Assembly (NCBI GenBank): GCA_015345905.1
Contig: JADDTR010000015.1
Location: forward strand, 310,001 to 374,000
Direction of reading: 5' to 3'
From: Aotearoamyces nothofagi
Taxonomy: Eukaryota > Ascomycota > Leotiomycetes > Leotiales > Tympanidaceae
DNA length: 64,000 nucleotides
Notes under the pieces: model-generated
What the model was told of the DNA's origin: nothing
Seen by the model: only the letters and a program-made list of their open reading frames with translations
The model's database searches: none
Part shown: one piece after another, positions 1 through 10,687 of the stretch
How the letters are laid out: every line of letters begins with the position of its first letter
Position numbering within the stretch: the stretch's first letter is position 1
Translations under genes and position numbers: made by a program

Positions 1-57
1 TGCCTGCCTTCTTCACCATATCAGACACAATTACCGTAACATATAAAAGTCACCACT

Positions 58-1234
58 ATGTCTTCTGTGTATCCCGGAGCGCAAGCTCTTCCAGAGCTGA
101 AATCGCCCGCTCAACCATATCTGCGACTTGGAGCGAAGCCGATCGAGAACAAGAAATGGAAGAAAGGGCTTCGAGCATTATACACTTTCCGTCGCGCCGT
201 TCAACTAGAAGGGACTCCTGTTCCAACTAGTCTAGATTCCAGTGCCCCATTTCTTTCCCCTATGCGATGGCATCCGTCAGTTTCTATGGCCTCGCAAACA
301 GATCCCCGAGATCAAAGCGAGTCCTCCATAGGCACATCTGTTACGTCTTTTACTTGGGTATGGTCTGCAACGAATGGGTTAGACCAGCAGGAGCCTCAGA
401 AAAAGCCTTTGGCTCCGGTGATGAAGGCCAGAAAAGCTTTAATGAGGGTCCTCGGCACCTGTGAAGGTGAAGATGGGTGCCGTGCGCGCAAATTAAAGGT
501 AATCCGCCAATATTATCAGTCAATGCTGTAAAAATTGACTTGTCTCCCAGTGCTTACTCTCGCATCATCGTCTTGAAGACATGCTTGACGGCCCGCATAC
601 CGAGGAAGATGTAGAGAACGTCAAATGGGCTTTGGATTTCGATTACGATCCTGCCCAGACACGGATCCCCCAGATCACGGAGTTAGATCATGATGGAAGT
701 CTTACTACTATCAGCCGGCAAGTAATACCGGAAAATGTGAGGACAGTCGATCTTGCAAATCGAATCCTAGACATGCCTTCTACGGCGGAAGCGTACTATC
801 CGCTACATATCGATGATCCGGATCATATATTACTCAGTCAGAATGAACCCGACCCACCCCAGGAGACTACTACCCTGAGCAGGTCGGGCCTTCCATCTTT
901 CGACCTGCCTCAATGCTATAGCACATTAAAAAATCCATGGATGTTTTGTCTTGGTACCCGTGTTGACCGCTTTGAAGGCGAACAGCCAATCTTCATGTAC
1001 TACCAGTGCCGGCATGATGGCTGCAACTATTGCAATCAATCATATGAGGATTTGCAACTTCACTATGAAACAGACCACATGTCTTTTTGTCGCATCTCCG
1101 ATTGTTTACGTCTTGTTTGTTCGACATGCTTGACATTCTATGAAGAACGTATAAACCCAAAATGCACCAACTTATCATGTCGGGAGCCAGTGAAATTGCT
1201 TGAGGCCGTGTATGGTGAATGGAGCATGAGGTAG
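58..1234 (+). CDS. C2H2-type zinc-finger-like hypothetical protein, two exons
   Basis: Model: exons 58-498 and 551-1234, giving 375 residues. The 52-nt intron (GTAATC...TTGACT...CCCAG) is phase 0 and joins two frames that are otherwise separate, which is the main support for one gene. A TATA-like atataaaag lies just upstream at about 41-49. The first half is basic and Ser/Pro-rich with no recognisable domain. Near residue 300 there is a C-x4-C-x12-H-x4-H pattern (C300, C305, H318, H323), followed by a run of further cysteines (SDC, CSTC, CTNLSC) that may form a second metal site. This looks like a diverged C2H2 finger of the kind seen in fungal hypothetical proteins. Whether it binds nucleic acid is inference. 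I do not recognise the family. The alternative is that only the 3' frame from 581 is translated. Confidence 0.6.
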
Positions 1235-2789
1235 GGATATTGTCGCACACTTCTAACCACAGGGCATTGACTCTTCATAGAAACAGGATTCTGACACCCA
1301 CATTTCCCAGTTAACATATACATGAAGTACATGGGCAAAGCGGTAGCGCTAGCAGCTATTTCAGCTATAGAAAGGAGGTGGGAACTGTTACGCCAGCTAC
1401 AATATATAAGTAGACCCTCACAAACTTGGTCACAAGTTATGGCGGTCGAACCGAACTTGCCCCGTTCAATATAAGTATCCAAGTAAGTTCATCATCGCTT
1501 ATACAAAGCACAATATACGGAAGACTAATCGTGCAACTGCCTACTTCGCAAACGTATTGTGCTAGTAGCAGAGATGCCTCGTTAGAGACTACTCGTACTC
1601 CTTACACTCTCAGTCATCATGGCTCTTTGGTTGAGAATTGGGAACAATAGCTCGCTCTTTAACTAGCTCTGTCAGCTTTTACAAGCATTGGTTCCCTTTC
1701 GACTTTGCAGGATCCTGTCTTCAGTCTTTTTGTTACTTCAAGCGAGCATTCACGTCTTCGCTTTGTCGTCTGCTTATGTGTTCAGAGGGGCAGAGGATGG
1801 TGAGTTCCCGATCGCATTGTATGAGAGATGTATGCTAAGATTAATAAGGCTCGACGGCCTCTGAGCCGGGTTTATGATTTTTGTTCAAGACTTTACGAAC
1901 GCGGCTTTTATGAATAGTATCACGTGGCCTAATATACATGCCGCGGCGTATACCACCAATACCCCAGTTACGTTAGGAGACTTTCTCTGCGCGGATTCGG
2001 CAGTCTGGATATGTTTCTGATATGGCTAGCTTCTTTTGATGTAACGGCTTTTCCTGGAATACAATCGGCGTACACGGGCGTTTTTTCCCAATGAACTAGC
2101 GGCAGTTTTTCTTCTTCATATTTTGTGTAGTTGGAGTTTAATGAATGGCATCCCATTGGAGTTAGATGGAACAATGATTTCGCGACGTATGGGACATGGC
2201 ATGCTAGGAACGAGGGAGAGGGAGAGAGAATCCCGAAGAGCTTGTAATGCTTGCAGCCCGAAAATCCACTAGACAAGCAATGCTATGCTGCACATGGAGC
2301 GCGGGCAGTGGTGTCTTTAAGCAGTGGCACAAATATTACAGTGCTCGAGAATAATGAATATATCACAGGAACGCTGTGATGCGATGCACAAGATAAGCGA
2401 TGAATCGGAGGCAGTGGAGGCAGTGGAGGCAGTGGGTGGTTTGCTGTGGGCTGGAGTCCCTGGCTGGTCCCTATCCCCGGCTTACTGGGCAGGTTCTGTA
2501 GGTACTGTATGTGCCTGTACCTACCTACCTACCTAAGGTACCTCGGGCCAGGCACTCTAGGAACTGTACTATCCCTGACTCCGTACTATGCGGAATACTG
2601 TACCGTACCTACCTCTAGTAAGTTGACCTACGATACTTACCTACATACCTCAAGTACCTAAGGACTATCATACTGGATATGCTGTATCTGCTATATAGTG
2701 CCACGGTATGTTGGAGCATTCTCCATCCGCTGTGCCGCCCGTCTCCTACTGTGCATCCGTAGTACTCAAGTGTAGCATAGATTTTGAAC
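1235..2789. other. Intergenic, no gene seen; short tandem repeats
   Basis: About 1.5 kb without a convincing coding frame. It contains a short ggaggcagt tandem around 2407-2433 and a run of CCTA-type repeats (tacctacctacct) around 2517-2535, with further scattered tacctac/ggtacc words to about 2660. These are low-complexity words rather than a recognisable mobile element. Confidence 0.5.
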
Positions 2790-2818
2790 CACGTGACTAC
2801 CACGTGAGTCCTGACGTC
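2790..2818 (+). promoter_or_regulatory. Twin CACGTG E-boxes plus a TGACGTC site upstream of the 3245 gene
   Basis: Two CACGTG palindromes start at 2790 and 2801, exactly 11 bp apart, and a CRE-like TGACGTC follows at about 2812. A CCAAT box sits at about 2868. CACGTG is the core bound by fungal bHLH proteins (Cbf1- or SREBP-like) and TGACGTC by bZIP proteins. The cluster lies about 430 bp upstream of the ATG at 3245, in front of a CT-rich leader (about 2970-3110). Assignment to that gene is inference from position. Confidence 0.45.
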
Positions 2819-3244
2819 CGGTCGCTAATTCTGCTCGCCGTTTCCTCTTTCGTCTGGCCGTAGCTGTCCAATCACAGCGCACCCTGCTTGTTACTCACCT
2901 ACCTTAAGGCAGCTCTGCTTCTCCAGGCCCTCCACAAGGCTCACAGGGCTCCTCTTCCTCTGGACAGTAATCCAACAATTCTTCCCACTTCCTGCTTCCT
3001 GCTTCCTACTTCCTACTTCCTCCCCGCGACGCATCTATATCGCTTTCTTCTGCACTCTCTCCTCCACACACTCTATACTCTCTGCTCCCTAACCCCTACT
3101 CCATACTCCCTACTCTGTGCTCCGTACGCAGTACGCGGTTCTCTGTCCCTCCTCGCTGAAAGAAAGGCCAAGCCAGTTCGGCGGATTCACTGTTTAGAAC
3201 TCCCAAATCTCTGCTTCATCACGATTCTTATCAGCTTGCGCGCA

Positions 3245-5056
3245 ATGACTCACTATAAGCGACCTCGTCTCGAGGACTCAACCTCGGTCTTCTCCATCAC
3301 GCAGGTCTCTCTTGGCGCGCCTCTTCACTTCGAACCTGCCTTGGGAACGAGGGAGCTTGACGACCTCATCAATCAGTATATCCCGGGCCCGGCCTCATTG
3401 CAACAGAAACGTGCCCAGGTCTCGTTGGACTTCTTCTCCACCGTTGAAGCCTCGTCTCTACCCGGTCCCGTCTCTCGTGTCTATCATGTGTCGGCGCCAA
3501 TTGGGCTCGGAACTGCAGTGCAGGCCCAACTCTTGCCTTCTCCGTCTATCAGCCAGAAGGACTTCGCATTTGCCTCGGCGAATACTGAAACTCCAGCTCC
3601 GTCCATTTCGTCCAAATCGGTGAAGCGTGTAAGGAAGCCATCGCGGTGCTCTAGCGCATCCGGTTCCAAGCGATTGCCAGGATTTTCGATCATGACGAAG
3701 GATGGCGTAGACATTACCGAGTATGCATCCCGAGGACCAAAGACAAAAGAGCAAAGAGAGCATGCCGCATTGATGCGAAGGATTGGGTCTTGCCCTCCTT
3801 GCAAAAGAAGTAAGCAAAAGGTATATCCCGCTCCAAGGCTTCCTAACCAGAGAACGTGCAATGACAATTATAGTGTGACCCAAGCCACCATCAATTAGCT
3901 GCATCTCCAGGATTTACCGCAGTTTCTGCAACTCCATCAGGAGGTTCATTAGGGCCTTCGTACTGTACATCCTCTAGTGGATCACAGGAATCAATCTCTC
4001 CGCAGACGTCTCTGAGCGAAAGCTTCAGCCCTCTCGCCAGCAAAGGATCAGTATTGGGGATAGTTACTCATATCGGGCAACGGTTCTCGCCATTGATGAC
4101 CCCAAAATCTCCCTTGTCGTCATCGGACTTGCGGATGTCACGATGGCTCCCGGCCGACTCGGATTTCTCTTACATCCCGGATCCATATGTAGACACTCAG
4201 CCGTTGCAGTCATTGGGTAACGAGTGGGAAGACACCCTCGGCAACCCGGAGCAGCAGTTGCCTGATCATGATGATACCCTCTGTCCGGATGCCATTATCT
4301 GGGATTCTGGTAGCTTCTATGGCCGGAAATCCTTTGCGCCGTCCTGCGATCGTATCGACTCGCTAGATGTATTGAACGCTGGACACCACAGCTCGCATCA
4401 AACAGCCGATGGTGTGCCCCGGAGGGCGCCAACTAGACAAAGTCCTGAACCCTATACGTTGGGGACGAGATATACTACCGAGTATACGTCTGGTCAGCTA
4501 CTTGCTAATACCCCAGACCTTAACTTCGATGAATGGATAGATACAAGCCATCCTCTCAGTATTTGCGAAGGCCGTGGCTGGGGCATATCAACTTTGCATA
4601 GCGTTGGTGACGACAAACAAGACATATGTCGCCTCCCAGTCTATTCCGCCGCAGGACTTCGGGACATCGTCGGAAATCACCAGCATCGTATAGCCTCGTA
4701 TCTTGGCAAAGCCGACTGGAGTGATAATCCTGCTATAGAGAAACGACTTTCAACTAGCATATCGACTGCAGGCTTCGATGCAATTAGCGACCAGCTCACT
4801 TCAACACCATCATCCACTACAGGACCAAACATAACCACTCGTAGCCAACAGGATGGCGCTTGGTATAATAGATTCCTGGCTACCAAATTCTCGAAGGCAT
4901 CACATCCTAGAGTTATCGATTGGGCATTTGAGAAGGTTACAGAAGGTTGCAGAAGATATCTCAGCCTTTGCAACTTCACCTCAATATGCCTTGGTAGAAT
5001 CCACCACACCTATATCACTACAGCATGATATATTAAAGCAATACCAACAACAGTGA
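3245..5056 (+). CDS. Half Zn2Cys6-motif hypothetical protein, 3' end uncertain
   Basis: Exon 1 is 3245-3820 and exon 2 starts at 3874. The 53-nt intron is phase 0, and removing it completes the motif CPPCKRSKQKCDPSHH, which is split exactly by the splice site. That motif matches the first half of a Zn2Cys6 binuclear cluster (C-x2-C-x6-C-D), but no second C-x2-C half follows; two histidines come next. The rest is Ser/Pro/Thr-rich and probably disordered. The 3' end is unclear. Near 4931-4955 three near-copies of a 10-mer (agaaggttac, agaaggttgc, agaagatatc) accompany a change of coding-like frame. A 73-nt intron at 4863-4935 would restore one frame to a stop at 5056; without it the first frame stops at 5028. 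Another short possible intron (5053-5097) would extend the frame to 5383. No function assigned; nuclear regulator is a guess from the motif. Confidence 0.55.
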
Positions 5057-6716
5057 TATAAACCACTCTGTTCAAGGAGACTTATATGGAATTGTAGGAT
5101 TATCACCCGCGTTCGAGATAACCATCATGATGGCCAAAACGGTATGGATGATACGGGAACATCTGAACAGCCTGCCCTTCTCCTACCGGAGCATCTGCAA
5201 CAGGCCCCATTAGCCAGACGGGTATTATCATCTGCACAAGTCAATTGCAGCCCCAATCGGCATGGATATCGTGACATAGTGGATATAATAACACTCTGTG
5301 TCTTGCCTTGGTACGTTCTAGAACAACATCTTTTACTCTATTTCTGCCTTAGCTTCAATTTCCAAGCAATATCTTTGGACTAGGCTTGGAGGCATTGCTG
5401 CCTCGAAATCCAAAGGTCCATTGGATTGAGCGATACCGCGAGAGTAGTATTATCTAAGTTTGTTTGCTAACAGTGCATCTAGATTAAAATGGGTCACTCT
5501 ATCACCTATACTGAGCCTACTAGCACTCTCTTCGGCTATTCCCTTGTTAGACTTGTTTATTTCTCGATTACAACAATACTGCCTCCTATACTACCACGGC
5601 CGCTCTACTGGAATCGATCTCATTTGAGTGAGCATCTCTTTGTTCTCTACGGTGAGATACCAGTGCTACAAAGACTAACTGGTTACGATAATATATCCTT
5701 CTCTTCCGTTTTACAATCATCACTTCTGAGAAGCTTGAATCTGGCTACTCTCTTCGAACATTCGTTCCAAAATACAGAGATAATTTCTTGTTTTTCCCAT
5801 CAGGGTTTGAAGTTTTGGTAGGTTGTAGATAGGTAGCTACTGCTGCCACTTAAATATGATTACAATACTAGTCGTCCCAACATTATACAATGTCTGCTGG
5901 GCAACGGGGCGACGGGGCGACGGCCTGAATACCAGGCCGAGGGACCCAAGCTCTCGCACGCAATATTTCGCGTTTGGACCTTGTGGAGAAGAGTATCCAA
6001 CAGTATGGGAGAGAAGAGGCAATCGTAGATGCTTACGGCGAGCAGTAAATGTTGAGGGCTATGACAAGCAGGGAAAAGCTATGGAGCTCCATGATTAGTA
6101 TCATACCCAAATGGCGGGATTATAGATCGTATATAAACCCCGAGGCCTAAGGGTGCAATGAAGGGTGCAATGGGATGGTATCTTCTAGACGGATTGGGAA
6201 ACTTCTAAGTCATTATTATTGGCCAGACATGAACTTCTTTTGGACCTATATGGTTCTACAGACTTTTCATATCTACTGTACCTATGAGTTATATCTACCG
6301 ATGAGTTATTTATCATTATCTAGGTGTTGTATCTACTGTTTAGCTTATTTATTAATACCATTTTCTAAAATTCCCGTGTCCTATATGTAAGGACACGTAC
6401 TGTATCTCTCGATTTTACTATATATATAAGCTATAGTTGTTCAGTTCAGACAGCGAGGGGACGCCTAGAGAGCGCCAAGGCCCAAACGGCCTCGGGAAAC
6501 GGCCGTGGTGGGTCCTGTAATTGTTTATCGATAGCGACAGCGGTAAACAGGTAAGTTGCAGCCACACCTCTTTTGTGATGTTGCAGCCCCTCCATCACAA
6601 CCTATGTGCATTTCACGACTCTGTCTGACCTCCAGCCTTCTTCTAAGCTCACGGACACCTTCATCTCGCTCTGTACCTCCCATACAGCTCGATTAGTTAC
6701 CGTCTTCCAAGCCAAG
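5057..6716. other. Intergenic, AT-rich, no supported gene
   Basis: Small open frames only. It may contain additional 3' exons of the preceding gene up to about 5383. A CT-rich stretch and a GATTAG-containing leader precede the YSA1-type gene. A perfect 8-bp hairpin is listed separately. The 6120-6540 stretch, with tatatataagc and short direct repeats (gggtgcaat twice near 6150), has a vague LTR-like look but has no paired copy and no coding part here. Confidence 0.4.
6375..6397. repeat. Perfect 8-bp inverted repeat, 7-nt loop
   Basis: cgtgtcct at 6375-6382 is mirrored by aggacacg at 6390-6397 around the loop atatgta. It sits in AT-rich intergenic DNA about 320 bp upstream of the YSA1-type gene. 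It could be a hairpin, a terminator-like structure or part of an old repeat. No function can be assigned from one copy. Confidence 0.5.
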
Positions 6717-7589
6717 ATGCCCTCCTCAAAGGCAAAAGTCACCAAGACAGAGCTTCTGGTACGTGCCCCTCATCACTTATGCTAAGCTCCCCCGTGCTTA
6801 ATCCTTGTAGGAAAACAAGGAGGCCGTCTGGACCAAACTCATCAAGTAAGGCCAACACTCACCTCTAACAAAACTCAATTAAAACTGGCTGGGCCGTAGA
6901 ACAACATACAGCGACCCAAACGGCAAGACGAGAACATGGGAGCATGCAGAGAGGAGGACGAGGCCGAAAGGCTCTGATATAGATGGTGTTGGAATAGTTG
7001 CGATATTGGAAAAGTCTACCGGTACAGCTCATCACATTGCCTGCGTTCAATGCCTCCGTCCTGTACAGAAAGTGGTTGGCTGATTACGACGCATCACAGG
7101 ACCCGAAATCCTCTTACAGAAGCAATTCCGCCCTCCACTCGACAAAATTGTCATAGAAATTCCGGCTGGGCTTGTTGATGCTGGAGAGAGTGCGGAAACT
7201 GCTGCTGTGCGAGAGTTGAAGGAAGAGACCGGGTATATTGGGACCGCGTCCGAGACGTCTCCGGTGATGTTCAATGGTAATTCTTTCTACTGCTCGAAAG
7301 CAAAGCAATATAGCAACTGGGACTGACAACTGCGGCCGAAGATCCTGGCTTCTGCAACACTAACCTCAAAATGATTCACGTCAAGATCGACATGACGCTT
7401 CCTGAGAACCAAGCGGATGCACTCCGTCCAGAACTTGAAGAGAACGAGTTTATCGAAGTCTTCTCCGTCCCGCTGGCTTCTTTCTGGGCAGAATGCCAGA
7501 GGTTGGAGAAAGAAGGATACGCAATCGATGCCAGGGTAGGGACACTGGCAGAGGGGATGGAGATTGCCAGGAAGTGGAAGGTACTTTAA
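6717..7589 (+). CDS. YSA1: ADP-ribose/ADP-sugar diphosphatase (YSA1-type Nudix hydrolase)
   Basis: Five exons: 6717-6758, 6811-6845, 6900-7021, 7100-7276 and 7342-7589, giving 207 residues, close to the usual size of Ysa1/NUDT5-type enzymes. The Nudix box is complete at residues 90-112 (G-x5-E-x7-REL-x-EE-x-GY: GLVDAGE...RELKEETGY). Upstream are the family's tryptophan-containing WEHAERRTRP segment and the GVGIVAIL strand; downstream is DPGFCNTNL, joined by the last splice. The last intron has a clean CTGAC branch point about 15 nt from its acceptor. Known members hydrolyse ADP-ribose to AMP and ribose-5-phosphate, detoxifying free ADP-ribose in cytosol or mitochondria. A second, different Nudix gene lies about 5 kb away on the other strand. 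Product class is secure; exact substrate is inferred. Confidence 0.9.
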
Positions 7590-9145
7590 GTTAGGTATTG
7601 CGGAAAGGAGACATGGAGACTATATACATGTAATCGGCTATAATTGCATCAACTCCCTCGTCAGTAACTGAGGACTACTCCTGGATAGATTCCACGCGTC
7701 ACAGCAATGCACTCTAGAGTCCATAATGACAACCAACGCACGGTGGCCGGCAAATAGAGCTGGCTAAAAAGAGTTCCTGCTGGGAACTATGTGCGCAACG
7801 GAGGTCTGACCGCTGTGCTCGCGCAGGCGATCGAGTATCGAGTATAGCCTACAGGGGCGTGAGGGGCATCCGTCAAAGAGCCGAAGCAGGCGTCTTCAAG
7901 ACGAGGCCATGCAGCATCAAGATTATCATCTCGATGTTAATGGATAAAAAAAAGAAAGCGACATTGAGTGCCCCGAAAGGTACTGTATCTAGGTGGTGGC
8001 TCTTTGCCTGGGCGGTTATGTCAAGAGACTCGAGACCTGACCGGGTCACCTCCGGGGTTGGCAGGGGCAAAGCGCCAATTAATCCCGTCTCAGCTCAGCT
8101 CGCACCTTCGCAACCGCCCTTCCATCGTCCCGCCGCCCCTATTTCGATTGATTGATTGATTTACTGCTGTCGTATTTATTCCCTGCCCGCGAATGTTTCG
8201 AGATTGCGGCAAAATTTGTCAACACCACCTCGGCCTGACCTCAGCCTGAATCCCAGTCGTACAGTACAGCAGCAATCTATCCCGCTCAGTCCGCTCAGTC
8301 CATCGAGGAGCTCGAGATGTTTCATTCTGCCACAGGCCTCGCAAAGAGGAAAGAGGCGTCAATATCCACCCGCTCTCCTTGGGGATTGCTCTCCACGTCC
8401 TCGCACATTGGTCCCAACTGACATGCCATTGACTCTCCTGGCTGGAGAATCCCATCACGCTTTCTATTCTCTCTTCTTTCCTCCCTCTTCTCTCTTTTTA
8501 TAAGTCTTCTATTGTCGTCGCTGCATTTATCCTCTCTGTTGCCCTTTTGCTCTATTGACATTCTTTCCATCTCAGCCCTCACGCTTCTCGTCCCACCTTC
8601 ACTGTATCTTCAGATACATCCTCTCATTCATTACAGAATCCCGTCCCTCTTCATCGCCATTTCTCTTCTAGCAAATTCTCCGATTGCAGCTATACACCCT
8701 TGCCAAATAGCTAGGGTCAAATCATACTACGCAAACAATATTAGTATTTCCCTGGATCTTTGTCACTGTCAACACGGACATATCACACAAGCTTATCTGG
8801 AACTCAACATATCCTGCTGCTCACGTAGCAGTACAAGCTTTACATTCTGTCGCTGTAGGTAAGAACAGCAAACTTTATCTTGACCGCCGTATTGGAAATT
8901 AAAACGATTGGGTTTGACAGCAACCAAACACACAGTCTGTGCGTGCCCAGACACCATTCCCCTGGATCATACCAGAGGGACCAAAAAGAGACTTGATTGG
9001 GAAAACAAGATCTTGCTCATAACAGATCCGCATGCTCTATTTCGCTAGAATCTTCAGTCGTTATAAATAACGTTCGCAGCAGGTGGATACGGGGATATAT
9101 CGCGAGTAAATCAGGACTATATTCCTGCAATCAATATATTTGATA
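7590..9145. other. Intergenic and probable long 5' leader
   Basis: No convincing CDS. A (GATT)4 run lies at about 8146-8160, and a strongly CT-rich stretch ending in tttttataag at about 8461-8505 resembles a fungal core promoter. If it drives the gene at 9146 the leader would be about 600 nt or contain an intron; this is inference. Confidence 0.4.
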
Positions 9146-10165
9146 ATGGGAGGCTTTTTTGGAGACTTAAATTTATCCTATAAGTTTGCGTAAGTCCTAG
9201 CTCTCAATGGACCGAGACTTCAAGACTAACAATTATAACAGTATTGTTTTTGGAGGTCTAGCTGTCTTGACGTTTGCTGCAGGCTTTATAAAACTCCTCG
9301 TAAGTAGGAGAAGGTACATATACCACCAACTATAAAGTAGCAAATACTAATACTGTTATAAAGGCTGAAGAACAATCAAAAGAAGGAAGACCTTGAAAGG
9401 GCTGGGATGTCGGGTGATTTGACGGGCCTTAACCAGCGAGAAGAAGAAGGTGATCTTTTCGGTGTCAGAGCGATAGAGAAAGGCTTCTACGGAGGAGTCG
9501 CACAGTCACGGCCTACATCGGTGTCAACGTCTGTAAACAATTCTCCACGGCTATCACCAACCAGTGCCGTATTCAACAACCATCGGTCACATGGGGCAAG
9601 TTGTATTGGAGGTAATAGCGTACCCGATATATCATTGAAATTGGCCTCATCGCCATTGTCGAAAAACACTACTGAACCGAAGATACAAATCCCATTACCG
9701 ATCGACCCATGCCTACCGCCGTCAGATGTTGACAGACGCCCTTCTAATCAAGTAGTCAACATGGAGAGCTATATGCTCCCGTCTCCCGGAAATCCAAAAG
9801 GCAGCGTGAAAGAAGAACACTTTCGTCAACCTACCCTCGCACAAAACTATACGTACCATGAACGGCAACGGTCTGCTGACTCCGACTCAAGAAAATCTCT
9901 TAAACGTACAAGGGATTCGCTCAAACGAATCATCAATTCTCGTACAGGCTCCCTAGGCCCCGAAGTTACCTCGAAACGACGCTCTATACAGCGGGATCAG
10001 ATACATTATGATCCGACAAGTCATCACCGCAACAAAAGTGGCTCTATTAGCGGACGTAACATTGATTTCGATCATCCACGGAGCTCACCCTTTGATAGTT
10101 ACATTGAAACTATGTCGACCTCCACCACAGCCACTGCTATTAAGTCCTCATCCCCCTCGTCGTGA
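9146..10165 (+). CDS. Single-pass membrane protein with long disordered tail
   Basis: Exons 9146-9189, 9242-9313 and 9364-10165 give 305 residues. Intron 2 must use the donor at 9314 (gtacat), not the nearer gtaagt at 9300, to keep frame; it has a TACTAAT branch word. The N-terminus is short (MGGFFGDLNLSYKFA), then one hydrophobic helix at about residues 15-35, then a basic stop-transfer SRRRLKNNQKK, an acidic LTGLNQREEEGDLFGVRAIE segment and a long Ser/Pro/Arg-rich tail. I recognise this layout as a common ascomycete hypothetical but know no function. Downstream of the stop, other frames to about 10555 still look coding (for example GDFYDANYGQS near 10330). A possible intron at 10162-10224 would extend the frame to 10314, but at least one more frame change remains, so the true tail may be longer or damaged. 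Confidence 0.7.
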
Positions 10166-10687
10166 TTGGATTTCCTCATCGCCACCGCCGCGTCCTCTAC
10201 AGCCCCTTGAAGTAACAACAACAGGATTGACACGGCTGTTTCTGATCTACCTGTCATTGCCGTCATAGAATCAAGAAACGAAAGTGACACAGGGTGTGTG
10301 CGCAAGCGAGGGTAGTAGTGCAGGTTTTGGTGATTTCTACGATGCCAATTATGGACAGAGTGTTCTAGTTCAGAAAGTCAACCAGCCCGCTACATCAATT
10401 AACAAAAGGCATAAATACACCTACTACACCCGCTACACCTCCTGTGCATATATCTACAATTTTGCAAGAAGCAAGTGACGTATCAATGAAGCGGAGAATG
10501 GAGAGCAGCAGATTGCAGCCTGGAGAGAAAAGTCCGGAACTTAATTTCAACTCAATTATATATTTTATTATATGCGGTGTATAGTTCATGTGCTCTCTTC
10601 TCATGAATTATCCACCGCCACCATCCATCCGTTGTTCTTTCGCCGCTTTACCACCCTCTACCTATCAAAGAAGATCCGACTCGGCAA

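Noticed and set aside
6120-6540. Possible solo LTR-like stretch
   Set aside because: TATA-rich with short repeats, but no second copy, no clear ends and no element genes in the window.
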